Below, in pieces: positions 27,101-39,704 of a stretch of 64,000 nt of DNA. Position 1 is the first letter of the stretch; every line of letters starts with the position of its first letter. The stretch covers positions 7,808,701 through 7,872,700 of the forward strand of contig CM067535.1 in NCBI GenBank assembly GCA_034509925.1, written 5' to 3'. The DNA comes from Hirudinaria manillensis. Its lineage: Eukaryota > Annelida > Clitellata > Hirudinida > Hirudinidae. The notes below the pieces were generated by a model, which was given only the letters and a program-made list of their open reading frames with translations, did no database searches and was not told the DNA's origin. The position numbers were made by a program, and so were the translations under genes.

Positions 27101-29637
27101 AAAACAAATTTCAATTATAATAGAAAACTTTCTCACAGTTCTGTGCAAGGTCACTCTGAAGGTCATGTTGGAGTCATGCATGAGTGAGTTTGCAAATTGA
27201 TCCTGTCGCGGAAGAATTGAAAATAAATAACACGAGATGGCTCTCAATAACATTGTTATCAAAAGGAAGGCTTGCAAGGTATTGATCTAAAATCAATACA
27301 AGTGCATCTTGTTCGCCTTTGTTTGGTTGATTCAAAACATAAACAATGACAACATGTGTGTGTCAGTTTTATTAATGAAATCAAATTATATATTTATAAT
27401 ATTTAATCTATTAATGTAAATAATATTCATTTTCAAGTAATTACATTATTGTATATTCCTTATTAAAAAATATATCCACAAAATTTTTATGAAATGCAAT
27501 ATAATGATTTGTAATCCTATATTGATTTATTTATATAATTAATTATGCAAATAATACTTGAACTGACTTAAGACATAAAAATCCTAAAACTTTACCTCTG
27601 AAATGCAGGTAAATATCACCAGGCAGAGCTTAGTGCTGTTGTACCTTGCCATGTCTGCAATTTTAAGAAATTGTTGTGCAACAATCTTAACACTCAACGA
27701 TATAAACAACCATAAACAACTTCAACACTACAAACACTACTATGTTTGCAAGGTTTTGTATTTCATTTGTATCGTATTACATCACATAATACTGTTATAA
27801 CCCTGAATATAGATAATTAACAAATAATTAAAATTATATGGCGAATTAATTAAATTAATTAATAATTAATGTCAAATGGCATTTAAAAGAAAGGATACAC
27901 AATTCTATGACACAACACTTTCATAAACAAAGGATTTGATGCAAACTGAACAAAGTAGTTAAAGAATCTCCAATCCTCTGATTTATATCTCTGATTAAAT
28001 CTATATTGTAAATAAGCATTGTATGTATGCGTATATATACAAATGGCCGCCAAACTATATTTGACGTGACTCCATTAATACCTTTAATGTCTTGGCTGAT
28101 GATGGAACAATATTCGAGGAACGTCACCAGGAGATTGGTCGGAGTGTTGTCCACTTCGTTCACCTGGAGTTGCGTCACGTCTGCTTTTTGTACGTCTGTG
28201 GAAGATCCAATAGGCACGTACGATGTATATATACATATGATACATGTATGATGTATATACATATGATACATGTATGATGTATGTATCATATATGGTGATA
28301 CACGTGATCCGATAGGCACTTACAATGTACATGTGATGCATATAATTAATATGTAATGTAATTGTTAATTGAATATTAACTACCTTAAAGATTAATTTTA
28401 ATTACTATTGTAACGTTAAAACCAACAACGTATTAAGTTACATTATTTACATCATCATTAATTATTCATAACCAATTTTAATTACATTATTATTAATTAT
28501 TCATTACCACTATTAATTACATTATCATTAATTATTCATAACCACTATTAATTACATTATCATTAATTATTCATAACCACTTTTAATTACATTATTATTA
28601 ATTATTCATTACCACTATTAATTACATTATCATTAATTATTCATAACCACTTTTAATTACATTATCATTAATTATTCATAACCACTATTAATTACATTAT
28701 CATTAATTATTCATAACCACTTTTAATTACATTATCATTAATTATTCATAACCACTACTAATTACATTATTTACTTTATTTTTAATTATTCATAACCATT
28801 ATTAATTTATTAATGGCAACCAACCCTTGGAGTCGGGATCCCGAACTGAAGACTCGGAAGAATTTTGTGGAGGAGACGTTGCGTGCGACTGAAAAACAAT
28901 GAAATTGTTGTTATAGTTTTTATAATAAATGAAGTTGTTGTTATAGTTTTTATATGCTTTTATAGTAGATAATACTATGGCTCTGATGGCTAACTTATTA
29001 ATTCATTCATTTCATTGTTATTATTATTGTTATTATTATTATTTGTTTATTCACAATCACGGCCTCCACCGGCATTATTATTATTATTAAGTTTAGAAAA
29101 TTATTAAAATTAGAAACTCTTGCTTAAAATTAAGAAATGGCAAAGCTACATTGCACTAAGTCAACAACACCATTTATATAACTCATAAGTTAAAGAACAT
29201 AAATGGCACAAGCAAATATTAATTTAGTTCGTAAAAAACAAAACGCGAAAGTTAAGCATCTTAAACACAACACGTTAACACGTTAACAGCTAACGTGCGT
29301 CAGTGTGGTTATGAAGTTCCTGTTGAGATGGATGGCTTCGTACAAGGCCAGAAGTAACGAATCGTTTGCTCTTCAAAGGACAAAATAGGTGAATTTTCAA
29401 TTGTAATTTGAATAATATAATAAATTAACCATCGTTATTTTATAATTAGTGGATAACTAGCAGATAATTTCACAACTGATATCAAATGCTTGGCATTCAG
29501 AAACAGTAAGAACATTCAATCAATTAACAAACCAAAAACCATTTACTTAATGTCATATAACGATAAAATGATGGAGAAATGCTTGGTACTTTCTTCAGAC
29601 AGCTGTTGTTATCCTAGCCATCATCTTTATCACCACC

Positions 29638-29669
<32 letters not shown>

Positions 29670-32600
29670 AACTTACTCACTTGACTGCTTCAGCTTTGGT
29701 CTCCTCTCCAACAAACATGTTTCCAACCTTAAACATCAAGGAAATTTAAGCTTAGATAAAAGAGTTTATTAAAACAAATAAAATTACAAATTGACCGACA
29801 TCACTCAACCAATTATCAGGTAACCATTTGCCTCATTAAGTGGATGTTAATCTCAATATCTCACATAATAAAATAATATATTAAATATAATAATAGTATA
29901 ATATAATACAATAAACATAATAATAATAATAAAAATTATTCATATGCAATGAGGATCTCATTACCCAATTGATTAGCATAGCACAATCAATTCAGAGGCT
30001 GTGCAATCAAACATGTATTGGCAACTTTTAGTAGATAGTTCACGTGAACATGTACCAATTCATGCCCTCCTGCATGTATGCTGTACACATCACAACATTA
30101 TTTATGGATGGATGGATGGATGGATAGGTGGATGGGTGGAGGTAACCACTCACCAGATTGGTCAACGTTGCAAAGAAACCACTCGTCTCTGCCTCTTGCA
30201 ACTTGAGTTGGTATTGACTATAATTTCAAACAAAATGGTTAAAGTAAGACTTAGTGCATGAATATTACTTAATAAATATTTATGAATATTTAAATTATGA
30301 ATAAGTATGAATATTTAAATTAAATGGCATCTCTTTAGCATAAAACAACACGAAGTTAATCGGTTAATAATTTATCAACTCACGTGTTGTATTTTGATAA
30401 ACTGTTTGAGATGACTTGAGCAAAACTCTGCAAATATCATATAACAACGCATCCACTAATTAACATATATAATGACAAATGGATATAAAATCAGCAAAAT
30501 AGGTGAATTTTCAATTGTTATTTGAATAAAATAATAAATTAATCATCGTTATTTTATAATTAGTGGATAATTAGCAGATAATTTCACAACCGACATCAAA
30601 TGTTTGGCATTCAGAAACAGTAAGAATGATCAATCAATCAATCAACAAACCAAAAACCACTTACTGTCAGAGCCAATTCATCATCCAATATGCTCAGCTT
30701 GACAATGTATGGATTTACAGACTGTTGAAAGAGTCAAATAGGACATCATTATCATCATCATCATTACCATCATCATCATCATTACCATCATTATCACCAT
30801 CATCATCACATCAAATGACTCATCATCATTATCATTACCATTTGCAATGACTCACCTCAGTCTTCCTATATTGCACCAACAACGATATGAGCTGAACACC
30901 CAGACATCCAAAATGGTTGCGAACGTTCGGATCTGTGATGATCTGCAACAAATGTTAGGAAAAATGTTTATCCAATGCAACAATTCACTGGATATGTATC
31001 CTTTTATAGCCCAGTGGACCAGCAAAAACATTTATCAACATTTTTATTTGTTGCAAAATTTAACAACACAAAATCAATTGCAACTTGACTGAGGTGTTTC
31101 AAGCATTTTCAAAATTCTATTTAGTTGCACGGAGTTCCAAACAGCAGAGTTCGTTTCATGATCTCAACGTTCCTCGTCATTTTTTAAAATTATGTTTTAT
31201 AAAAACTCATTTCTGAAAAATATTACGAGACATGTGTCCATTAAAAGCAGATTTGAAATTATTAAGATGATTATTATTTAAAATCCCAGTCAGCTTCTCT
31301 TGTTCTTACACCGAAAGAATTATTGCTTACAATCTCTTTTACCTCTCCGACCAATTCCCTTAATATTTTGTCAAAGTTTTAAGTCTTATTCTATTGTAAG
31401 CCATTTCAAATTCTTGAAATTGATCTCTTGAAAGATCAACCTTAACATGTTATTTTACATTACCTGTATAAATGGGTTGAAGACATGGAGATCATTATTA
31501 TTAATTAAACTAATATTATTAAAGTATGCTATATTGTTTTGTTCATTTGATCCCTTCTGTTCATTAAATTTGGAACTGTTTAATTGTGAAATAGTTAGCA
31601 TAACTTTTAAGTCAGATCAAAGTTTTTTTTTCTTGGCAGACCTCGAATAACGAATAATTTCATTGAAAGTTGAAAACAAACAAAATAAAAACCAAACCAC
31701 GAAAAAAATAAGCAAATAAACAATTTAAAAACAGCAACAACAACAACAGCAACAACTTCTGCTCGGATAAAACCCCGGCCACCTCCACTTCAAAAATTAT
31801 AAACATACCTTTCGTGATTTCAGAGAAACCTGTCCATTATGTTACGTTATTTGTACACATGCATCGCATATACGCATCATCATATACATGCATTCCACAT
31901 GTTTACATTGCATTCATGCATTCCATACATCTACATTGTATACATGCATTGTAAACATTGCCACTGCACGTTAATGCAAATTTCAAAGCACCTTTTATAA
32001 TTAATTTCACATGAACTCAGTTCTTGATGAATCCATGTACTAGTACCATTTAGATACTGGTATCAAAGGATACCATATGTACTAGTACCATTTGGATACT
32101 GGTATCAAAGGATACCACAAGTACTAGTACCATTTAGATACTGGTATCAACTGCTTACAAAGGATATCTGCAGTATCCACAGACCAGGTTATGAACACAA
32201 CAAGTTAGTAGCGTTGTTATTACTTGTCACTCTCGGGAAAGCAACTCCTTTGGTTAACCCATATATCATCAGTGCTTATTTTGTAATGTTATTTTTCAAA
32301 ATTATTAATAGTATTATAATTGGTGTATTATATATTATACTATATTAGTTATTATGATATAATAATTGGTATTACTATTCCAAGTATAATTCCCCAAATA
32401 TTATATATCACTTCTGTAACAAATTTCATATGCAAAATCCAAGTGATACCCTTTTGATAAACTGATTAAATATTAGAAGCAATAAAAAGACAACCTGAAT
32501 AATAACTACTACTAATTAGATCATTTGAATATTAATGAATATTTCACATGAATATTAATGAGCTCACTCTGACAAGAGATTCGAAAATGCTGTCGACCAT

Positions 32601-35370
32601 GAAATATTCTAGCATTGTATTCTGACTGATGTTATCGTATCCCTGTTTAAAACAATTTAATTAAAACCATTTAAAATTTAAATTAATTCATAATTCATAA
32701 TTCATTATAATAAATTGAAGTGAAAAATCCATTTTAATCTATTTTAATCACATAATTTATAAGAAGTGACACATGCAAAGTGATCTTGAAAGACATAATA
32801 TTTTCCCTAATTGGTTATAGTTGGTCTAAGCAAAGTCTAAAGAGATAATTAACTTCATAAATTAACATAAATTAACCATTAATGTATATTATTGGTGGAA
32901 CTAATATAAACTTATCAGCTAATTCAAAATCCTCGACTCTCACCGTAACAAATGTGGTGAGCAACGAAAATGCGAGAGACTTGATCGTGAAAGGGGAGTC
33001 CGAGACAAAGATGTCTCCGATGCGACCCAACAGCCTCTGCGATAAAACGTAAGGCAAATTAATAATAAATTACTAAAAATTTCCAAAATTAAAAAAAAAA
33101 TAAAAATTAATTTCTTCATTTTATAATTATAAATTAATTATAATTACTGAATATTATGAGCATGTTCAAATAAAAGTCATGTGAAAGCATAAGCTTAATT
33201 TATTTATTTATTTATTAATTCATTTAATGTTATTAAATAAGCCCCCATTTTCAATTATACTGAGGTAACTCTAATTAACAATTATCCCTTCACAACCTCA
33301 AGACTTCTCTTCTTTACAATAATTTATTACAATTTCTTATAATTTATTATTATAATTTATTATAATTTATTACATCATCTCCAAGCAAAACAAAAAAATC
33401 GCAAACTTTCATGGTCTCTTCTGCCGAGTCAAAGCCGATGAGGATGTTGATCGTGTCGAAGCCGTGACCTGACGGACATTTGGACGTGACTCCCCTCGTC
33501 AGTGCGCTTATCGTCTGCAAAAGACGCCAAGCCTTGGTTAAGTAATATTAATATTGTTAATTAAAATATTTTTAATTTATTATTTTAATATTATTATTAC
33601 GTAATTATTAATTGTAATGACTTTGATATTGTTAATTAAAATATTTTTAATTTATTATTTTAATATTGCTAATTAAAATATTTTTAATTTATTATTTTAA
33701 TATTGTTAATTAAAATATCTTTAATAATAACTTATTAAAGACAGCGAAATATGATGCATTACAGATGCATTACGACCGATAATTTATTTTATGTGATTTT
33801 ATCATTTAGATAAATAGATCATAGATAAATATCATAAATATCATAGATATCATAGATAAAGGTTAGGTCTAGTAGCAATAAGGAAAAGATTGTTTGCAAT
33901 AAGCTTAGAGTAATCGTTCTGTGATAGAGTCCAGCAATCAGTTGCGAGTTCAATAACCAGAAACAGTTGGGATAATAAATCAACGACATCAAACTAATAA
34001 AATAATTAAAACTAATTAATACTAATTAATATTAATTAATTAATTAATTTTCATCTCACAAGGAGAGCATTCGAAATCCTGATTGGATGATCCTGAAGCA
34101 AAACTTCAACCGATTTTCTGAACAACAAGTTGATAATCCCCTGTGATATGATAAGGATATCAGTCACCGAATGAAGCGTATACTATGCTTAACAATAATA
34201 ATAATAACAGTAATCATTAACTTATTATAATATAATATAATAAAAAATAATTTTAACATAACATAAAATAAGTTTGATATTGATATGTAACATATAATAA
34301 TCAATATAAAATATTGATCACAATATATAGTTATATATATATATATATATATATAATGGAATATAACTACTAATTAATTAATATAAACATTTAGAATTAT
34401 TTAAAATAATTACATTTTAGAATATAAATATTATATTTATAAAAGTGTAAATAAATTTTATGCATTATATAAGTAATGGTGATGATAGCAATACCATGAG
34501 GTCAACCAATTGCTCCCCCGTCAATTTGTCCAATTCGGCTTCAAGACAGAGTGGGTTTGCCTGAGAACAATCAGTCAATCAGTCAACCAATCAATCAATC
34601 AACCAACCAATCAATCAATCAACCAACCAATCAATCAATCAGTCAATCAATTAATCAATGGATTTGGGAAACTCTTAGGACAATTAACAGAGCTGATTAA
34701 TTAACACAGTTGTGGTTTCCAAAAAAAGTTACGTCATTTATAATAATTTACTACTGGGAATTAAATTTTACTTGCCACAGCATGGGAATATTGCTTGTTA
34801 TTAAATTGCATGATAATGACCTTAATAACCAAGCAGATCTATCAGATCAAATATTAAATTAATGCACTGAAAATAACACACAAACACATGCACACACACA
34901 CACACACACACACACACCATGAAAACGTAACGCATGTGATGATTGAAAAACAAGACAACCTTGAGTAGAAACATCTCATCCCAAAAGTTGGGATTACCTT
35001 GAGAAGCATCCACGTTCTGTAAGGCAGGGATTGTAATATATTACAGTTTGCAGTATTAAGGTGTAACAAACTCAACTGATACACAAAGATTATATGATAT
35101 AAATATAAATAATATAGTATGATAAGTGAATTTATGGTTTCACAAGCTTGAATGTCAGCAGTTTAGATTAACTATAACAACAAAAGCAACAGTCGAATGT
35201 AAAATTAAAATGAGTTAAGCATACAAATTCCACATAATAAAAGTGCAGCCCACCCTAAAAAATGTGGAGTATATCTGGACAATCTTCTCTCTCAAAATTT
35301 TTTTGTTTTGCTGGCCTTTTAAAACCGCCGGCTTTTCAATTAATCCCGAAGTTTTTGTGATTTGCGACAT
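24134..35370 (-). CDS. ARMH3: ARMH3 (C10orf76) orthologue, armadillo-like helical protein (25 exons, 688 aa)
   Basis: Golgi-associated helical-repeat protein; the human form binds PI4KB and GBF1 and supports Golgi PI4P. Exons 5' to 3': 35370-35254, 35016-34960, 34560-34495, 34140-34060, 33514-33407, 33036-32944, 32642-32568, 30942-30856, 30721-30665, 30427-30384, 30217-30154, 29727-29681, 29370-29295, 28888-28825, 28195-28082, 27654-27596, 27202-27137, 26808-26739, 26602-26542, 26108-26023, 25581-25499, 25262-25136, 24689-24532, 24426-24307, 24220-24134. All phases match and the length nearly equals the human protein (689 aa as I recall). Conserved stretches include [41 protein letters not shown] and LQLKMQD-like [19 protein letters not shown]. 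No catalytic motif is expected. The intron at 30943-32567 is the largest (1.6 kb) and holds only repeats. Several introns carry tandem repeats, listed separately. Confidence 0.95.
24960..25016. repeat. (GAGT)n microsatellite in ARMH3 intron
   Basis: About 13 consecutive GAGT units in the intron 24690-25135, close to neither splice site. Confidence 0.97.
25882..25998. repeat. 39-bp tandem repeat, three copies, in ARMH3 intron
   Basis: Copies start at 25882, 25921 and 25960, each beginning AGCATTATATTTGGATT. They differ at only a few positions. The array ends about 25 bp from the exon at 26023-26108, on the donor side of that exon. Confidence 0.95.
28208..28292. repeat. ATGTATATACATATGATAC repeats in ARMH3 intron
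   Basis: Two to three copies of a unit of about 31 bp rich in short palindromes (TGTATATACA, CATATG), just upstream (minus-strand sense) of the exon 28195-28082. Confidence 0.8.
28450..28800. repeat. 35-bp tandem repeat, about 9-10 copies, in ARMH3 intron
   Basis: Unit resembles ATTACATTATCATTAATTATTCATAACCACTATTA, with alternating CTATTA and CTTTTA variants. It fills much of the intron 28196-28824. There are no unique spacers, so this is a satellite, not a CRISPR array. Confidence 0.93.
29381..29547. repeat. Intronic duplicated segment, copy 1 (partner 30495-30665)
   Basis: This 167-bp block in the intron before the exon 29370-29295 matches 30495-30665 with scattered substitutions; both contain [26 protein letters not shown] sequence and GGCATTCAGAAACAGTAAGAA. 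It stops about 10 bp from the splice acceptor of that exon. Confidence 0.88.
30495..30665. repeat. Intronic duplicated segment, copy 2, abutting an exon donor
   Basis: Partner of 29381-29547. Its right end coincides with the splice donor of the exon 30721-30665, so the duplicated block includes the first bases of that intron on the minus strand. Confidence 0.88.
31093..32567. other. Longest ARMH3 intron region, no exon seen
   Basis: Part of the intron 30943-32567. It contains ATGCATT-rich degenerate repeats at about 31855-31970 and the 42-bp palindromic repeats at 32037-32150. I see no conserved exon here; the protein alignment is continuous across the intron. Confidence 0.6.
32037..32150. 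repeat. 42-bp tandem repeat with internal palindromes, 2.7 copies
   Basis: Units start at 32037, 32079 and 32121. Each holds the perfect palindrome GTACTAGTAC, then CCATTTAGATACTGGTATC. Units 1 and 2 add GGTATC-AAA-GGATACC, an imperfect inverted repeat. Confidence 0.92.
34563..34650. repeat. CAATCAATCAACCAAC short tandem repeats in ARMH3 intron
   Basis: Tetranucleotide-based repeat directly after the splice acceptor side of the exon 34560-34495, reading CAGTCAATCAACCAACC on the plus strand. Confidence 0.9.
34886..34918. repeat. (CA)n microsatellite in ARMH3 intron
   Basis: About 14 CA dinucleotides in the intron 34561-34959, on the donor side of the exon 35016-34960. Confidence 0.95.
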
Positions 35371-35955
35371 AGCAAAATTTCAATAACGAAATCAGGAGGC
35401 AATATGATTTGTTCAGTTTCTAGGAAAAGTTTATTTAAACTTTGTTTAAAGCACCAATTAACTCCTTATGCTTCAAGCTTTGCAGACAGCTACGCCTTCA
35501 CAACACGCATCGTCGCCGGATTGTTTATAGTCGAGGTGATACTGATAACTAATCAATAACTTATTAAGCAAAATGAGAAAAACATATGTTCAACAGTGAT
35601 AATAAACACCTAATATAACAATTTGTCCAAAATGTCTATCCGAAGAGAGAGTAAATTAAAATAGAAAATAACCAATGTTTGAAAATGGGGGCACTACAAC
35701 TTGATGTATATATAAGTACATTTTTAATTATTTATTTAAGATAATATTCAAAAAACTTTTGTTGGTGTGAGGTACTTTTAATTTTATTTGAAATAACACT
35801 ACACCAGTGGAATCAATTTATTAATATGACTTTAAAAATTAATCATCTTCAAAATAGATTTCTGGCATTACTACACGCACCAAATTTTATTGGTTTGGTG
35901 TTTTTAGCGATATTATATTATAAACATAACTGTCACAGCATTGGATTTTGCAATC
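35371..35955. promoter_or_regulatory. Shared divergent promoter region of ARMH3 and REXO4
   Basis: Only 585 bp separate the two start codons of head-to-head genes, so both promoters and 5' UTRs must lie here. No clear TATA box can be assigned to either side. A short open frame at 35362-35559 overlaps the ARMH3 first exon antisense and is not a gene. Confidence 0.55.
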
Positions 35956-37493
35956 ATGAAACGAAAATCTGAGGATAGGGCCGGATCACGTTCTTTTAAA
36001 AAATTTAAGTGAGTTTAAGAAATCTAGCAAATGCTCTATTATTCCGTCATTTCAATTTTTATGTAATATCAGAACTGTAAATAATCGATAATATTGTAGA
36101 AAAACAAATAATCGTCAACCCGCTGAAAAATTAAACAAAGGAAAAAAACCCATTGACCAAAAACTGTGAGTTGGTTTGATGCTTCAGATGGACTGTTATA
36201 TTTTATTATATAATTCATTTTCAGCAATAATCAACTCATTGCTTTAAAGAAAGATGTAGAGACAAACAGGTAGATTGAACCAAATGTTTCATAATTTATG
36301 TTTATTAATTGCTTCACAAGTATTTTAAAGTTAACTTTTATAAAAATATGTTTCATCTAATTACTAATTTCATCTTATAATTTGGACTTGATTAATAGTA
36401 ACTTTACTTTGAAAAGCTTAAGTACTGTTATGGTTCTCTTTTAATCCACAGTTCCTTAAAGCGCCTGAAAAGAAAAGCCAACGATGGTGAAGAAAGAAAG
36501 CAGTTTGTCAAATCTTGCTTCATTTGAAAGTTTTAACATTGCTTTATTGGTTTCAATTGTTTTGCTTTCAGATCACCAGTCAAACTAAGGAAGCTTGAAA
36601 GTGGTGTTGAAAAGTAGGTTTAGTAATAATGTTTAGATGATTTTCATTTTTCTAGTTTATAAGAAATTACAATTGAAGCAATGGGTGGATGAATTTAAAC
36701 AAAAAAACTTGTAAACAGAAACCCCATCCGTGAACCAACTCCCGTCGTTAACAATGTTGTTACCAGGAAACCTTCCAAAAAGAACAAATATAGAAAGTAA
36801 AATTTTGAAGCATTCGTAAACAATGCTGGATATTTTTAATTAAAATTAATATCTTTTAAGATTACCTCAAGATGCAAACACTGAAATTTCATCAGAAAGT
36901 GTTAGCCAGCAGAAGAGGTTGATGTTAATATTTTATTTTTTTTTATTAGTTCATTTCTGGCTTGAAGACTGGAGTTTATCAACTCCTGCTCTAAGCATTA
37001 AGTTATTTTAAAAAATTGTTTTCAATCATTTAATATATAATTATTGAAAATTAAAAAATTGAGCAAACAGCACATATATATATTTGGACCTCTCTAAAAA
37101 GGTTGCACATGTAATTCAATGCTAGTTTCCAACATTGGTGCAACTATTGTCCTAAAGATCTAATTTCTCAAGTACTTGTCTTGGACTAACTTTAATGTAC
37201 ACAGTGTTGTTCTGAAAGTACTGCACTCTTGATTTGCATGCCTTTCTTTCTGTCGGAATATTATATTCTTCTTGAACCAAAGGCAAAGTAATTTAAGTAA
37301 TTAATTTATTAATCAATGTTAAAATGTTAACCTCCAATGCCATAATAAGATTATTATAACCTGAGTTGTGATATTCTTCAGTCAAAATAAAGTTCAAAAT
37401 AAAGAACAACAAGATGGACAAGCAAAAAAGACTCGGAAGAAATTTGTCAAAAGTAAATTGTGAGTTGCTGATTTGATTATTAATCAATTAATT

Positions 37494-37528
<35 letters not shown>

Positions 37529-37592
37529 ACCTTGGGGACCTGAATGTGAGTTTAAAAGATTGAGTCTTGATTACTAATTACTTGTATTATTA

Positions 37593-37643
<51 letters not shown>

Positions 37644-38055
37644 CAGTTATTTTTGGTTCACCAATGGTCTGGATTATTGGTTCTGTCAAGTTGTTCGTTT
37701 AAGTAACAATTACTTTGTTCCGTGGAAATTGGAGTTTTGTCATCACAGTTTTTGTTTCAAAATTAAATTTAAAATTAAATGTAATTTAATATTTCAAAAT
37801 TAAATTTAAAATTAAATGTAATTTAACATTTCAAAATTAAATTTAAATTTAAATGTAATTTAACATTTCAAAATTAAATTTAAATTTAAATGTAATTTAA
37901 TATTTCAAAATTATATTTAAAATGAAAATACAAATATTGAAACGATTTAAATTTTAGTGATGCCAAATTTAAGGCTGTTAATAAAGGGCAGAAAATACAA
38001 AATAAAAAAGAAACAACTGAAAAGTAAGAACTTGAGATTTTGATTGTTTGATGAC

Positions 38056-38110
<55 letters not shown>

Positions 38111-39404
38111 ATCAATATAAGTTATAATTATTGTTATTTATTATTATTATTATTTATTGTTCTTAACTATTAACAGGCCTGTTGAAAATGAAATCTGGTT
38201 TGATGACGTCGATGAAATTCTCATCCAAGCCACGAAAAGCAAATCAAACGACGTCAAATCTCTCGTCAAACCAAACTCCAACACAGAGTGAGCGTCTCAA
38301 ACAAGTTTTCCAAAACTGCCACCTATTGACACTTTGAAATAACTACGACAACATTAACAAGTAAAACTTATTTCCAAGGGTGACCAAGGTGGTAGCAATG
38401 GACTGTGAGATGGTTGGAATTGGTTGGAAGGGTGAGGACAGTATGTTGGCCAGGGTTTCCATAGTCAATCAGTTCGGTCACTGTCTCTATGACAAGTTCG
38501 TGAGGCCCAGAGAAAAAGTTGTTGACTACAGAACTAAAGTCAGTGGCATTAGGCCCAGTGATGTTGCCAAGGGTAAGTTATGAAGTTCTCCAGTTTGTAA
38601 AGTTTAAAATTATTTATTTCGTATTTTAATACGAATAAAATGTTGCTTTGAAGGTGAACAGTTCAGTGTGGTTCAGAAGGAAGTTTACAGCATCATAAAA
38701 GGAAAAGTACTTGTTGGGCATTCCATTAAGAATGATCTCAAGGTAATTGACTGATTGATTGATTGATGAGCACTTAACAATTGTTATTTTTTTTTTTAAA
38801 TTCCAAACTTTTCAATTAAGGTTCATTTAAACGAAATGAATTATGGAAAATAATTTTTCTTTAGATCTGTTGATTACTTGTGAAAGCAAGCTTAATTCAT
38901 AAACCTCTTTTAAATTACTCATCAATAATGCAATGGATGTAAACACATTTGCAGGTTCTTTTCCTTGATCATCCACGCAAAATGATCAGGGACACGTCGC
39001 AGTTCAAGCCGTTCCGAGCCATAAAGAACGGAGGAACACCGTCGCTGAAGAAGCTCTCAGAGGAAGTGCTCGGAGTGAAGATTCAAGAAGGAGAACATAA
39101 TTCTGTCAGTTTTTTTTTAAATGTTCCAGCGTACTCTGATTTCATTGAAATATGTTTTTAATAATTTTATAAATTAATAAAGTTATTATTAATTAATTAA
39201 CAAAAGCCCTTAGTTTATTATTTACGGCTTGCATTGTTACTACTTAACCAGGTCCAGGATGCCCAGGCAGCAATGAGGTTGTACACAATGTACAAGAAAA
39301 AATGGGAAGCTTCGATCAGAGAAAAAAGATTCAAAAAGAAAGAACCCGCTAAAGTTTCATCCGAAACGAACAAAGAAAACGATGAAATGGAATTTTATGA
39401 CTAA
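35956..39404 (+). CDS. REXO4: REXO4-like DEDDh 3'-5' exonuclease (14 exons, 410 aa)
   Basis: Nucleolar RNA exonuclease of the REXO4/yeast Rex4 family, expected in rRNA processing. Exons: 35956-36008, 36100-36165, 36225-36269, 36452-36502, 36572-36613, 36719-36796, 36861-36917, 37382-37459, 37958-38023, 38177-38287, 38379-38572, 38654-38742, 38955-39104, 39252-39404; phases close. Residues 1 to about 215 are a Lys-rich tail spread over ten small exons. The nuclease domain carries [10 protein letters not shown] (Asp224, Glu226), [22 protein letters not shown] (second Asp) and [13 protein letters not shown] (His and Asp of DEDDh). FDDVDE before the domain also matches REXO4. An AATAAA lies at 39405-39410, directly after the stop codon, so the 3' UTR is very short. 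Divergent from ARMH3 and convergent with IQUB. Confidence 0.94.
37588..38125. repeat. Microsatellites and 37-bp tandem repeat in REXO4 introns
   Basis: (ATT)n at about 37588-37645 and 38055-38110, plus a 37-bp A/T-rich unit containing TTTCAAAATTAAATTTAAA repeated about four times at 37752-37920. The exon 37958-38023 lies between them. Confidence 0.85.
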
Positions 39405-39704
39405 AATAAACAACAGGGTCTTTGTTTGGTAAATCGTTCTTTCTAGGGCTGTGTTCATTAGCTTGAATTGTGCCATGATTGTGTGGAATAAATATCAGGA
39501 AAAAGTTTGCAGGTCCAATAATTGGTGACATTTTTTTGAAGACCAAGGTTTCTGAGATCTTAGAGAGATATACATATATATATAGCTTAAAATTTAGTCT
39601 AAGGGTAATGTTAATTGTGAACATATATGTGTATATATATACATATATAGTTGCAAGACAGTGGAATCTAAGTTGTCTTCAGAAACTCAGAACCTTCTTG
39701 TGGC

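Noticed and set aside
28450..28800. CRISPR-like regular array
   Set aside because: Units are contiguous and similar throughout with no unique spacers, in an animal intron; it is a satellite repeat.
35362..35559. Plus-strand open frame at the ARMH3 start
   Set aside because: It overlaps the conserved ARMH3 first exon in antisense and lacks support of its own.
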